Of a DNA stretch of 64,000 nt, positions 20,776 to 31,464 are shown one piece after another. The notes under the pieces are model-generated. The model ran no database searches, was not told the origin of the DNA, and saw only the letters and a program-made list of their open reading frames with translations. The DNA comes from Locusta migratoria (Eukaryota; Arthropoda; Insecta; Orthoptera; Acrididae). Each line of letters opens with the position of its first letter. The stretch's first letter is position 1. The translations under genes and the position numbers were made by a program. The stretch is taken from positions 168,792,549 through 168,856,548 of the forward strand of contig CM048750.1 in the NCBI GenBank assembly GCA_026315105.1. Direction: 5' to 3'.

Positions 20776-21828
20776 ATCTACATCTACATACATACTCCGC
20801 AATTCACCGTAAGGTGCGTGGCGGAGGGTACTCTGTACCACTACTAGGCATTTCCTTTCCTATTCCACTCCCAAATTGAACGAGGAAAAAAAGAATACCT
20901 ATATGCCTACGTACGAGCCCTAATTTCTCTTATCTTGTCTTTGTGATCTTTACGTGAAATGTAAGTAGGCGGCAGCAAGATCGTACTACAATCAGCTTCA
21001 AATTCCGGCCCTCTAAATTTACTTAACAGAAATTCACGAAAAGAACGTCGTCTTTCTTCCAGAGATCCCCAATTGAGTTGCCGGAGCATTTCCGTGACAC
21101 TCGCGCATTGTTCGAACCTACCGGTAACAAATCTAGCTGCTCGTCTCTGAACCGCCTCTATGTCTTCCTTTAAACTGATCTGCTGCGGGTCCCAAACACT
21201 TGAGCAATACTCAAGACGTGGTCGTACAAACGTTTTATACGCGGTCTCCTTTACAGGTGAAGCACATCTTCCCAAAATTCTCCCAATAAACCGAAATCGG
21301 CTGTCCGCCTTACTCACAACTGTCCTTACATGCTCGTTCCATTTCATATCGCTCTGCAGTGTTACGCCTACATATTTGAACGACGCGACAGCATCAAGAA
21401 GCTCACTACTAATGCTGTATTCGAACATTATGGGATTGTTTTTTCTACTCATGTGCATCACCTTACATTTTTCTACATTGAGAGCTAGCTGCCAATCTTC
21501 GCACCAACTAGAAATTTTGTCTAAGTCATCCTGTATGCTATTACAATCAGTTACAGACGACACCCTCCCATACACCACACCATCGTCAGCAAACAGCCGC
21601 AAATTACAACTTACTCTGTCCATCAGATCATTTATATAGATTGAAAATAATAGCGGTCCTATCACACTCCCCTGGGGCACGCCTGACGTTACACTCGTCT
21701 CTGATGAACACTCGCCGTCGAGAACAACGTACTGCGTTCTATTACTTAGGAAGTCTTCCAGCCAGTCACAAATCTGTGAACCAATTCCATAAGCTCGTAT
21801 CTTCGTTAGCAGTCTGCAGTGTGGCACC
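20776..21828 (-). mobile_element. CR1-type LINE, 5'-truncated, inserted in the mariner
   Basis: The LINE begins on the minus strand near 21828 with a sequence that matches the second CR1 copy at 34.58 kb (CACACTGCAGACTGCTAACG). It ends at 20776 with a 3' block containing ATTCACCGTAAGGTGCGTGG and CATCTACATCTACAT. It lies exactly where the left mariner arm breaks, between AAACGG and GAACTTAC of the intact right arm. Truncation at the 5' end is typical of target-primed reverse transcription. Confidence 0.85.
20907..21826 (-). CDS. CR1-type reverse transcriptase, C-terminal two thirds
   Basis: An uninterrupted frame of about 306 residues encodes the reverse transcriptase palm and thumb of a CR1/Jockey-group LINE. 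It has GIGSQICDWLEDFL, the box GVPQGSVIGPLLFSIYINDL, the catalytic LFADDGVVY, SWCEDWQLALNVEKCKVM, and RPRLEYCSSVWDPQ. It closes with PTYISRKDHKDKIREI. The fingers, endonuclease and ORF1 are missing. The open frame extends to a Met at 21881, but residues upstream of about 21826 are read from the mariner arm. The open frame suggests recent insertion. It cannot be active alone. Confidence 0.85.
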
Positions 21829-23711
21829 GTTTGGTAATAAAATGAAATTGTACACAGATACAGAAGAAATTTGTATTGCACAAAATTTTACAACTCTTAA
21901 ACTACTTTTCCACATAACTGCCGAAATTTTGTAGGCACTTGTCATAACACGCCACAAGTTTTTGCTTGCATCCTACACAGAAGGTTGCCGCCTGTGTATT
22001 CAACCATGTGTTAACAGCTCTTTATCAACGTTGAAGTGTTGACCACCAAGGACAGATTTTCGGTGTAAGAAGAGATGAAAGTCGCTAGGAGAAAGGTCCG
22101 AGCTGTATGGAGGATGATCAAACAGGTCCCATTGAAATTTCCGTAAGAATTGTTTGGTCACATTCGGTGTGTGAGGTCAGGCATTATCGTGAAAAAAAAA
22201 ATCTTTTCGACAGTGATCCTCTTCTTATACCTAAAATCAGTCCTTGGTGGACAACACTTCAACGATGATGACGAGCTGAAAGAACATGTTATCACATGGT
22301 TGAATACTCAGGTGGCAACATTCTATGAAAAAGGCACACAAAACCTTCTGCCATGCTATGACAATTGCCTACAAAATTTCGGAAGCTATGTAGGAAAGTA
22401 GTTTAACAGTTGTAGATTTTTGTACAATCAATATTTTTTCTGTATCTGTACCCGTTCGTTTTATATAACCAAACGGAACTTACTTTCTGGACGCGCCTCG
22501 TATATACATATAAATGAATTGCTGTTCGTTAGTCTCGCTAAAACTCGAGAACGGCTGAACCGATTTGGCTAAGTTTAGTCTTGAAATACTCGTGTAAGTC
22601 CAGGGAAGGTTTAAATGGTGATAAAATATGGAAAAGTTGTCCGTAAAAGAGGAAAATCGGGAAAAACTGAAACAGCTTTTTACAGTGAGCTATCAATACC
22701 GCTCGTCCAACTGCGACATTCTGAACATTTCATGTTGAAAGCAAGAGGAAGGTTTTCATCAAATAAAAATTTGGAAAAGTCGCTCGGAAAGTAGGAAAAT
22801 TTAGGAAAAACCGAAAGCGCTTTTTTTCTATGAATAAAAATAAATTGCCACATGGTTGTAAGAGCATCACTTGAGTTCGGATTGAAAGGACAAGATTGTA
22901 TGAAATGAAGTTTTTGGATAATCTACCGGAAAACTGGAAAATTTAAGAAAAACTGAAAGTGCGTTTTTCAATGTGTTTTTGAAGGAATTCAGTAGTATAA
23001 CTGACTATTTGCACAACGGATAATTCATTTTTTTGTTTTGTTTTCTTTTTTCATTTCGTTTTGTTTTCATTTCTTGTCTTGGAAAATTATTCAGTAAAAA
23101 AAAATAGCAACAATTGCAATGGAAAGTCGCAAAAATCGAACCTAGTTCCTCTTTCAATGTATTTCTAAATGTACTCAACACTATAAGTTGAGAACCGTTC
23201 ATTCGATTGCGATAAAATTTTCACCTTTTGACGTTCAACGAAAGTTGGACGTTCATATGTACTAAACATTTGGGAAAGTTACTCGGAAAATTTGAAAATT
23301 TGCTAGAAGCCTAAAGAGCTTTTCTCAATGGGATATCAACATTATTCGTCTGATTGCGATAAAATTTTGCATATTTGACGTTCGAAGCAAGAGTAACGTT
23401 CTTATGAAATAAAAGTTTGAAAAGTTTGCCCTTGAAAATTGGAAAATTCAGAAAAATAATGAGATTTTTCTATGAAAGATCAATACCATTCATCATATGT
23501 CGATAAAATTTTGCACATTCGACGTTAAAAGCAAGACAAAGGTTTGAGTGAAGTAAAAATTTGGAACAGTTGTCCAGAAAATAGGAAAACTGAAACAGCT
23601 CTTTTCTTTGGACTATCAATATCATTCCTACCATAAAATTTTGCGCATTTGACATTCAAAGCAAGAGTATATAGACATTAGCAATTGCGAAGCATTGCCG
23701 GGTCGACTAGT

Positions 23712-23903
23712 TGCCGGCCGCGGTGGCCGAGCGCCCTGCGGCGCGCCAGTCACGGTCCGCACGGCCACTACGGTCGGAGGTTCGAATCCCCCTTCGGGCA
23801 TGGATATTTGTGCCGTCCTTAGTATTAGCTAGTTCATAAGTAGTTTGTAAGTTTAGGACTGATGACCTCGTAGTTAAGTCCCATAAGCTCTACAAACATT
23901 TGA
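23712..23903 (+). mobile_element. SINE family A, directly beside the Helitron 3' end
   Basis: Family A head (GCCGGCCGCGGTGGCCGAGC), B box GGTTCGAATCCCCC, body and tail CAAACATTTGA. It starts one or two bases after the Helitron CTAG-T junction. No clear duplication could be read. Confidence 0.8.
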
Positions 23904-24064
23904 TTTGGTAATAAAAGAGTTGATACACTGGGAATCGAACTAACAGGAATGTGACGAACATACAAAAATTTTAAACAAATAACTTTCAGCCTTCTGTTCT
24001 GTATTTTCTACTTTAAATCCCAGCCAAGTTATAGGACGCCGCTCATAACAATTAAGGAATCCGA

Positions 24065-24271
24065 ACCGGCCGCGGTGGCCGAGGTGACTGAGGCGCTCCA
24101 GTCACGGTCAGCACGGCCACTACGGTCGGGGGTTCGAATCCCCCCTCGGGCATGGATATTTGTGCCGTCTTTAGTCTTAGTTAGTTCATAAGTAATTTAT
24201 AAGCTTAGGGACTGATGACCCCGTAGTTAAGTCCCATAAGTTGTACAAACATTTGAACATTTTTTTTTTTT
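24065..24271 (+). mobile_element. SINE family A, complete with 13-bp duplication
   Basis: Full family A copy with the tail GAACAT plus a T run. The exact duplication TTAAGGAATCCGA lies at 24052-24064 and 24272-24284. Confidence 0.9.
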
Positions 24272-24469
24272 TTAAGGAATCCGATGAGGTATCATACACA
24301 ATATACTAATGATAAATTATTTTATTCGGCTGTTGGTTACAATTGTAATTTGTCTCTGACTCAGCATGATATTTCACACTCTCAGCTATTTACTTGAGGT
24401 TTACATGGCGTTTACGTAGAGCTACCATAATAATGACAAAGACGTTGTCGTTACCTTCTAATATGGTGT

Positions 24470-25265
24470 GTGATCACCTCGGATGGCCAGTACAGTTGCA
24501 CACCTGCCACACGTGTACAGTATGAGGTGATATTTGGCCATTCTTTCTCCTTTGCAACCGTTGTGGAAGGTCCTTCTCAAACAGCAGTGCGTCTGCCAAG
24601 AGGATCCCAAATTTTCTCAATCGGGTGTAAGTCAGGTGAACAAGCTGGCCACTCCATTCGTTAAATTCCCATCAGTGCAGCTGTGTGTGGCGAGCGTTAT
24701 CGTCAACAGAAGGAACTCATCTCCTATAGAACCAGCGTAGGGCATATCAGCAAGTGTAAGAATTTCGTCTCTATACCTCCGAGCCGTCAAAGCGTCATTC
24801 TGAACGACATAGAGGTTCGTACGTCCGCCAATAATGACTCCTGCCGGCACCATTCGTCCACCACCACGATATGGTGGTGCTTCCTACAATAAGCACGACT
24901 GTTTCGAGTTCCGTGTGCTCTGCAGATGAGGGAACGACGATTGTCCGTCTGAATACAAAACTATGCATCTGTGAACAGAACCAGGCGCCACTCGGTATGT
25001 CTCCAGTAATGACGTTACTCCGTCCATTTTCAGCTGGCTAAACGGTGTCTTGGTTGGAGTAGGACAAGCACCGTATGCCTCCGAGCGTAGAGGCCACATT
25101 TCCGAAGGTGATTTCGAACTTCTTGTGTTGATTCTGCGCGTCCTCTTGCTGCCTGGAGGGTACATTTCAGCTGAGTTGTATTCAGCCCACCGTGTGTCGA
25201 CGGGCTGTTAACCAGATTTAACGGATATCTCTTGCTGTTGTTACCCGTGGAAGACCTCGTCTTCT
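24470..25265 (-). pseudogene. Tc1-type transposase, minus strand, decayed
   Basis: The minus strand shows, in order, an N-terminal part (NTTQLKCTLQAARGRAESTQ, then RNHLRKCGLYARR) and a catalytic block around VAPGSVHRCIVLYSDGQSSF, where the first catalytic Asp is expected. GGGRMVPAGVIIGGRTNLYV and ALTARRYRDEILTLADMPYA follow, and then DEFLLL near the second Asp. It ends in LAIRGDHTPY at about 24470. The blocks are in different frames, with stops, so this is a dead copy. The family is a DD34E Tc1-like element common in insects. Confidence 0.75.
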
Positions 25266-25385
25266 TTAAACGTTTGGGCCGTGCGCTTCTAGGTTCCATG
25301 TCGCGGACTGCACGACCGGTACCCGGCGAAGGGTCGAATCCTTCCTCGTTGTTCTTACCATAAGTTAGTGTATGTATCAACACCA
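25265..25385 (+). mobile_element. tRNA-derived SINE head, decayed
   Basis: GGGCCGTGCGCTTCTAGGTT ... GAAGGGTCGAATCCTTCCTC resembles a type II tRNA head with a B box. It continues into a short body fragment (TAAGTTAGTG). It overlaps the 5' flank of the Tc1 remnant. Confidence 0.45.
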
Positions 25386-25424
25386 GTTCCTTGAGACTAA
25401 CATTATCTCATTATGCCAAAGACA

Positions 25425-25505
25425 TTGAATATAAGGACAGGCGTTGAATTGAAACTTGTGCTGTGGCAAGGTTTCGAACCCGGGAGCTCCTGCTTACTTA
25501 GCCAA
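25425..25505 (-). mobile_element. tRNA-like SINE head, minus strand
   Basis: On the minus strand, GTTGGCTAAGTAAGCAGGAG and the B box GGGTTCGAAACC form a tRNA-like unit between CGTGCTGTTGC and GCCACAGCAC. The body is not recognised. It could be a decayed tRNA or SINE. Confidence 0.4.
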
Positions 25506-25714
25506 CGCAACAGCACGAATAATGGTCCTAAACGGACTGTCTTAAACCGCCTTTGCCTGAGCAACAAGTCGATGCTATTCCAATATAGGACAGCCTAGGC
25601 AATTTGCTAATTTGCTACGTATTTCACAGGAAACATTGATGTAGTATTAAAGTATGTGGTGTGGAGGGAGACCTGCTTGAATATAGTCCTTGCAGCCGCA
25701 TTATTCGTAACGTT

Positions 25715-25893
25715 GTGTTAGCTGAACGGTTTAAAGCATCTGCCTAGTAAGCAGGAGACCCTCCGGTTCGAATCCCGGTCAAAGCACTAACAGTGATTCA
25801 ACACCTTTCTTTATATTAGAGTAAGTAGTTTGTAAGTCTAGGGACCGATGTCCACTGCAGTTCGGTCCCATAGGATTACAAACGTTTGAACAT
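25715..25893 (+). mobile_element. SINE with Thr-like (AGT) tRNA head on the shared body
   Basis: The head reads TTAGCTGAACGGTTTAAAGC, with anticodon arm TCTGC-CTAGTAA-GCAGG (anticodon AGT) and B box GGTTCGAATCCC. The 3' part (AGTAGTTTGTAAGTCTAGGG, CGGTCCCATAGG, CAAACGTTTGAACA) is the same body as in families A and B. So the head differs while the body is shared. Confidence 0.7.
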
Positions 25894-25977
25894 GTTTTAA
25901 AACACATTATTCGGATACACACTCATAGATCGAACTGTGTCAATAACTATATTACATGAAGGCTCATTCGTTCAAAT

Positions 25978-26172
25978 ATCAAATGTTTGTAAATCTATCG
26001 GACCAAACTGCGTGGTCATCAGTCCGTAGCTTACAGACTACTTAAACTAAGGTAAACTAACCTAAGGACAACACACACACACCCATGCTCCAGGGAGGAC
26101 TCGAACCTCCACGGCGAGCAACCGCGCGCTCCGCAGCGAGCGCCTTAGACCGCTCGGCTACTCCACCGCGGC
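25978..26172 (-). mobile_element. SINE family B, minus strand
   Basis: The reverse complement has the head AGCCGCGGTGGAGTAGCCGA, B box GGTTCGAGTCCTCCC, and a CA-rich link, then the shared body and the tail CAAACATTTGA. No clear duplication was found. Confidence 0.85.
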
Positions 26173-26174
26173 TG

Positions 26175-26900
26175 TGTGTCGTTATTCCATTTTCATGTAA
26201 ATGGTCATGAACCCCTACAATTGTGATACTCCTCCACTTTTTGATGTTTCTAATGTAATAGAGCAGTTTCTTTGATTCTCCAATTGTATGGAACAAGTAA
26301 TACTTATTCAAGTATATAAAAGAATTACTTTCCATATTATTCAGAGCAATTCGCACGAAATGTCCTTCGATTTAAGAAAAGTAATGGCCAAGTATCGCGG
26401 GAATGTCAACACACATGCGAGAAAATTTTGGTTGTATGTCAGAAAGTTATGTTGGTCGAAAGCCTCTATCCAGTCACTCGTTGATCAGCAAAACAAAAGC
26501 TGAAGTTTCAATTTTCACGTTTAAGAATTCGTTCCTGCCGAAGGATCGTGCTAACAAACGTCATTTAACCATCGCACGAACTTTAGAGTGGAGGACGTAG
26601 TAATATGCATTCCTGGTGTAGAGAAACAACTGAGCTGAAACAAGTAAGTTGCCGGTCCAGACGTAATACCGTTTGGGTTGTATAAAGAGTACTCCACAAT
26701 AGTGACCCCTTAATAAGCTTGCATGTAACGCGATTCTCTATCCCTATCCCAGTTAAAAGTTCCAAGGAGCTAGAGAAAAGCAAAGTCGTCTCATACGTAT
26801 ATCATTGAGATCAGTTTCCTGCAGAATTATTGCAAATATTCTCATTTCCAATGTACGCCTTAAGAGAGCATATATCTTGGTAAACGCAGTCTGAACTTTT
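26175..26900. other. unassigned stretch
   Basis: AT-rich DNA with short frames and no motif. Confidence 0.3.
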
Positions 26901-26904
26901 ATGA

Positions 26905-27600
26905 CATGATATCTTGAGCCATGGATGAAGGCCAACGGCCATACTGCATGTTCCTTGATTTCCCAAAGGCATTTGACATCATGATCCGCTACAGACTGAT
27001 AACGAAAGTACGAGACTATGGTATATAAAATTGAACCCAGTACGTTATCTCCTCGACGGCGAGTTTTGATCTGAAACAAGAGGCGTGCTCCAGGGAAGAG
27101 AAACAGGAGGACTGTCCACATAAATTATGTGACATATAGAGTGACTAGCATTCTGCGGCTGTTTTCTGATGATTCTGTAGTGTACGGGTAGGTGTCATCC
27201 TTGAGTGACTGTAGTAGGATACAAGACGACTGACAAAATTTCTAGCTGGTGCGATGAATGTCTGCTAGTTGTAAATGTAATGCGATGCGGATTACAAGGA
27301 AAAGCGATTCCACACACATCACGTACAGTGTTAGTATTGTGCTGCTAGATACAGTCGCGTCGATTAACTATCTAGACGTAACGCAGCAGAGTGATATGAA
27401 TTAGTCCGACCATATAAAGACAATTGTGGGAAAGCGGATGAATATTGGGAAGATGTGGGATGTCGGAAGACATGAAATAAAAGCATTGGTTGGAAATTGA
27501 GTAAGGTAGGGTTAAGCACATGCTCCAGAGAAGATTCTCAGAGCAAAAGGACATACTCTAAGATCTCAATTTCGTATGAATAAAAATTGTGAAGTATACG
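26905..27600 (+). pseudogene. CR1-type LINE, strongly decayed
   Basis: Plus-strand pieces line up with CR1 reverse transcriptase: an HGSxxDEGQRPYCMFLDFPKAFD-like block near 26920-26985 and RYVISSTASF near 27040. A CGGCTGTTTTCTGATGATTC stretch stands for the FADD box near 27160-27185, and a VASINYLDVTQQSDMN-like block near 27360. Stops and indels are frequent. It is older than the copies at 20.9 and 34.3 kb. Confidence 0.6.
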
Positions 27601-27604
27601 CTCT

Positions 27605-28340
27605 GTACAAGAAGTTCTTTCTTGATACCTCACCTCCCCCTTGAGTAAGTTCTCAGTGTATATGTTGTGTTGGCGAGCCAGACACAGAACAGCTGTTCAA
27701 TCGTATATTTGTTTCAACAATCTCACTCGGTCAAACTATATGATGTACAAATATGGAACAGATATCTATGTGTTCAGGAAGAGTAGTACAATGTTTAGAT
27801 TTTAGTTTCATGTACAGAAGCAAATTCTTAAGACTAAATATTGACAGTCTATGAAATTAATTTTCTGTCGATCTTACAGAATTTTCGGTATGCAAGGCAC
27901 ATTTTTGTTAATGTAGTTACATTAATACAGTATGCAAAGAATACATCGCATTTTCATCTATTGCAACCTGGAACACTGTTAGAGTATTATAATACGCGAT
28001 ACTTTCCGTTAAATGTGACACTTGTTTCTAACTAGAAACAAGTCACTAGGTTTTTAATTATTTAGTTATTAATTTTTCTATCACATCTACTTACTACTAA
28101 AATAACACAAATCAAGATTTGTATTGTCACAAAACTTCTCGGATAGGCGAATCGGTTTTGGTGGATACACAAGAGTAGTACAATAATCAATACCTCAGTA
28201 TTGCCGCAATATTTTTTGTGTGATATAGAGTGTGAAGTCCTGAGATGTACTGCATTTGGAATAAGCTACTGATAGTGCCTTATTAATAAATCCTATTTCA
28301 AAACATACAAAATAATTTTGTTATGTAGCTATTAACGATT
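27605..28340. other. unassigned stretch
   Basis: AT-rich sequence with no supported feature. Confidence 0.3.
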
Positions 28341-28342
28341 GT

Positions 28343-28535
28343 AGCCGCGGTGGAGTAGCCGAGCGGACAAGCGCCTCGCTGCGGAGCGCGCGGTTGTTCG
28401 CCGTCGGAGGTTCGAATCCTCTCTGGGTCCTTGGGTGTGTGTGTTGTCTTTAGGTTAGTTTACCGTAGTTTAAGCAGTTTGTGAGCTTCGGACTGATGAC
28501 CACGCATTTTGGTCCGATAGATTTACAAACATTTG
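28343..28535 (+). mobile_element. SINE family B
   Basis: AGCCGCGGTGGAGTAGCCGA head, B box GGTTCGAATCCTC, shared body and tail CAAACATTTGAT. It directly precedes a Tc1 fragment. Confidence 0.85.
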
Positions 28536-28599
28536 ATCTACTTCACTGCGGCGATGAGCCCTCAGCCATGTACTTCAATGTGACTTGCAGATCTATCTA

Positions 28600-28790
28600 T
28601 GTAGCTGTAGACATCGTGAGAGAGCAGAATGAGACGCTGCGCGTAACTCACAGACTTCATAGGTGGTCAGGTGACTGGGTGTCATTCGTGTCAGAATTCG
28701 GTACGCAAGATTTCCACTCTCCTAAAAATCTCTAGATCCACTGTTTCTGAAGTGATAGTGAAGTGGAAACGTGAAGGGACACGTACAGCC
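28600..28790 (+). pseudogene. Tc1-type element, 5' fragment
   Basis: GAGCAGAATGAGACGCTGCG, GGTGACTGGGTGTC, CTCCTAAAAATC and TCCACTGTTTCTGA match the start of the Tc1 element at 48.5 kb in the same order. The sequence encodes the N-terminal helix-turn-helix region, with frameshifts. It stops abruptly at about 28790, where a hAT-like terminus starts. Confidence 0.65.
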
Positions 28791-28850
28791 AGTGGCGCAG
28801 CCAGGATTTGGTTTTGGGAGAGCACTAATTTTTAAAAAAATAAATACCAT
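28791..28850 (+). mobile_element. hAT-like terminus
   Basis: CAGTGGCGCAGCCAGGATTT at 28791 is the type of terminal sequence found in Zaphod-like hAT elements (CAGTGGCG...). It interrupts the Tc1 fragment. The matching right end is not seen nearby, so the element is truncated. Confidence 0.4.
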
Positions 28851-29031
28851 TGAATTGGTTAATCTATGACTTATCGTTACACTTTTTATGATTTAACCAA
28901 TTAAACTACCAAAACAATTGCACAAGAAATGAAATGAGTAGGCTCGCATTAATTTGAAAGTGGAAAAGGAGCAACATGGTGGAAATGGAGTGTATATAAT
29001 CAGCTCGTAAAATAACTAAGCAGCTTCTTCG

Positions 29032-29820
29032 TTTTTGAAATAATTTATACTGCAGCAGCCACTTTTTACTAATCTTTTTATTGGCATGACGCGTTTCAGC
29101 AGCAAGCTGCCATCATCGGGTGCATTTTACAGTTACAGGTTCATTATTGTTTTGTTATGTTTTGTGTTGTGGGTGAAAGTGAGGTTATGGCTGGACGTTT
29201 TAATCTGTTCAGGAAGATACAGCTATTTTAGTAGTATGTTTCATGATTATAGCTTCTGGATTATTGTAGTGTTGTATTTACTTACAGTTTTGTTGATAAT
29301 CTTTAGATAACCTTCTTACATCAATATTTATAGAGAATATGCAATAAAACGTGCATATGTAGATAACATCTGTTTCAACACATGTTATCTACATATGCAC
29401 ATTTTATTGCATACTCTCTGTAAATATTGATGTAAGTAGGTTATCTTAGCTTACAAGGATCGTTGTACAGTGTAAACATGTAATGCAAAAGTTTACATGT
29501 GGTGTATACATAACTGTGTTCTTGTGTTGTGTGTTCGCCAAGATTATCAACAAAACTGTAAGTAAATACAACACTACAATAATCCAGAAGCTACAATGAT
29601 GAAACATAATACTAAAATAGCTGTATCTTCCTTAACAGGTTAAAACGTCCAACCATAACCTCACTGTCACCCACAACACAAAACATAACAAAACAATAAT
29701 GAACCTGTAACTGTAAAATGCACCGTATGATGGCAGCTTGCTGCCAAAACGCGTCGTGCCAATAAAAATATTAGTGAAAATTGGCCGCTGCAGTGTAAAT
29801 TATTTCAAAAAGTTTATTAT
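29032..29820. repeat. 0.79-kb palindromic foldback element
   Basis: The outer ends TTTTTGAAATAATTTA and its complement pair. Long inner arms match over more than 300 bp, including GTTATGTTTTGTGTTGTGGG and CAATATTTATAGAGAATATG. A central hairpin lies at about 29345-29397, and an unmatched insert of about 100 bp (29450-29545) sits in the right arm. Near both outer ends is the hammerhead-like motif GGCAGCTTGCTGC (29095-29120 minus, 29725-29755 plus), followed by AATAAAAA. No protein is encoded. The right arm has the motif changed at one core position. Confidence 0.75.
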
Positions 29821-30013
29821 ACAGTCGCTGACTCCAAAACAATACACATAACATGGATACATTTAAGTTTAAGCTTCTACGGTACTAGCCAAAGAGAAAG
29901 GTTTTTACAGTTTAATTAACATGTGACTCTACGTGTTAAAATTAAACTAAAATAAAATTACCGTTGTTCATAAGATTCCACTCGGTGGCGCCACTTACCT
30001 GCTAAGCAGCGTG

Positions 30014-30214
30014 AGCCGGCCGCGGTGGCCGAGGGGACCCAGGCGCTCCAGTCACGGTCTGCACGGCCACTACGGTCGGGGGTTCGAATCCCCCCCTCGG
30101 GCTTGGATATTTGTGCCGTCCTTAGCCTTAGGTAGTTCATAAGTAGATTGTAAGCTTAGGGACTGATGACCCCGTAGTTAAGTCCTATAAGTTCTACAAA
30201 CATTTGAACATTTT
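30014..30214 (+). mobile_element. SINE family A, complete with 11-bp duplication
   Basis: Head GAGCCGGCCGCGGTGGCCGA, B box GGGTTCGAATCCCC, body and tail CATTTGAACATTTT. TAAGCAGCGTG is duplicated at 30003-30013 and 30215-30225. Confidence 0.9.
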
Positions 30215-30338
30215 TAAGCAGCGTGTCGCTGCATATGAACAAGCAGCTCGTAACTTCAGCATAGCAGTAACAATAGCGGCAGCATCAAAGCTGGTCGCGG
30301 TGGCATTAAAACCCCTCACAGTAACAGCAGCACACGTT

Positions 30339-31000
30339 CTCAGTGGCGACCCACTGTCACATTGATGGGTGCCGACTCCGTGGGTGCTACGGGGCCCATG
30401 CATCCCTCCCCCCTCCCCTCCCAAGAATATTTTGGCGGTGCTGAGAACCCACATAAAATGGAGGTAGAAAATAAAATTGTATAAATTTTTTAAAAAATCG
30501 GGAAAAATCACAACCTACCTTATGATTGAAGAGGCAATCCAAACGTGACAATAGTGAAAGGCGATATTTCATACGTGAAATAAATGATCAGTTATGTACG
30601 CGAGTCCCCAAGCGAGTAGTAATGAGTGTCCGTGTTTTAGCTAGTATGCAAGCTTTATTCATCCTGAAGTACGTCGGTCCTTTTGACCTTTCTGATGCTG
30701 ATGCTAAAGTTAGTCGTTTTTTATTTATCTTTGTCACTTCCCTTGTCATTAAAATTATAGATTCAGTTGAAAATTGTAATGCTTTTCTCTCAGGCTTAAA
30801 AAACCCCTTGGACAATATTAATGCTGTCAGAGATGTCATGAAGTTATCTCGAAATGATGAAAGTTTCGATGAAGTATACAGCTCTTGCTTGGAACCGACC
30901 AAAAAAATCTCAAACTATTTCAAAGATTTCTATAACCTTGGTGACGGTGTTCTACCAACGCTTTTGTTAGAAAGAATAGCTTCGCACAAAAAGTGTTAGA
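30339..31000 (+). pseudogene. possible hAT-like element remnant with transposase fragment
   Basis: CAGTGGCGACCCACTG at 30339 resembles a hAT terminus, and GGGGCCCATGC with C-rich runs follows, as in Zaphod-type left ends. The open frame at 30526-30999 contains FLFIFVTSLVIKIIDSVENC and NPLDNINAVRDVMKLSRNDE. I read this as the helical region between the catalytic parts of ZMYM1-like hAT transposases. The match is by pattern only. Zinc finger, catalytic residues and dimerisation tail are absent. It could be something else. Confidence 0.35.
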
Positions 31001-31004
31001 TTAG

Positions 31005-31460
31005 TGTACAGTGAAAAATTATTTCATTGGCCGTGTTGAAGTTTTGGGGTGTTACTTATATCGAAATATCCACTCCGGCCAATTAGATCGCTTTATTGTA
31101 GTGTCCTAATGCAGCCATGCTTTCCTTTTCTTCCTCCTCCTTCTTCCTTCTGTCTTTAAAAGGCCAGACAACTGCCTATTTACTTTTATCAAGTATTGCT
31201 CATTCAAAAATGCATGAACATGATTTTCAGGTGGGTTGGTTTCGAACATTTGTGAACCATGATATAGAGCACCCACACCGATTTTCAAAAGTCGGCGCCT
31301 CTGGTCACGTTCATTTGGCTAATTATTGTTATGTTGTGATTTGTTACATCTGTACTATTGCAAATTTCCGGTGACGACTGCCCATGACTATCAACTTCGT
31401 GTCTTCGGTCTTTCAAGCTGTCATTTGTTTCACCCTAAACATGAGTGTAGCAAGGCGCCC
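31005..31460. other. unassigned stretch
   Basis: A pyrimidine-rich part near 31110-31150 and short frames without motifs. Nothing is supported. Confidence 0.3.
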
Positions 31461-31464
31461 GGAT

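Larger units (their letters stand above)
20751..22500. mobile_element. palindromic mariner element with TA duplication, hosting a CR1 LINE
   Basis: The 25-bp ends are exact inverted repeats, CGAGGCGCGTCCAGAAAGTA plus AGTTC, at 20751-20775 and 22476-22500. TA flanks both sides (20749-20750, 22501-22502). Both inner arms encode the end of a mariner transposase, in opposite directions. The plus arm (about 22215-22401) has KSVLGGQHFNDDDELKEHV ... YDNCLQNFGSYVGK and stop. The minus arm (about 22120-21900) has DHPPYSSDLSPSDFHLFLHR then SVLGGQHFN. So the element is two copies of its 3' half in inverted orientation. Neither half encodes a complete enzyme. Confidence 0.85.
20747..23710 (+). mobile_element. 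non-autonomous Helitron, split by a mariner
   Basis: The 5' end TCTA (20747-20750) follows an A. The element resumes after the mariner with TATACATATAAATG at 22503 and has the body block GCTAAAACTCGAGAACGGCTG. The body holds diverged direct repeats built on GGAAAATT and GAAAAACYGAAA motifs. The 3' end has a small hairpin, GCAAT/ATTGC (about 23683-23700), then CGGGTCGA and terminal CTAG (23707-23710) followed by T. The A-to-T target, TC start, hairpin and CTAG end are the Helitron hallmarks. No Rep/helicase coding is present. Confidence 0.8.

Noticed and set aside
21829..21881. N-terminal 18 residues of the 324-residue CR1 frame
   Set aside because: They are read through from the mariner arm; the LINE starts near 21828.
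22503..23690. CRISPR-like direct repeats in the Helitron body
   Set aside because: The GGAAAATT-type units are diverged and unevenly spaced, the DNA is eukaryotic, and no cas genes exist. They are Helitron internal repeats.
25715..25790. Functional tRNA-Thr (AGT)
   Set aside because: It is joined to the common SINE body and lacks a pairing acceptor stem.
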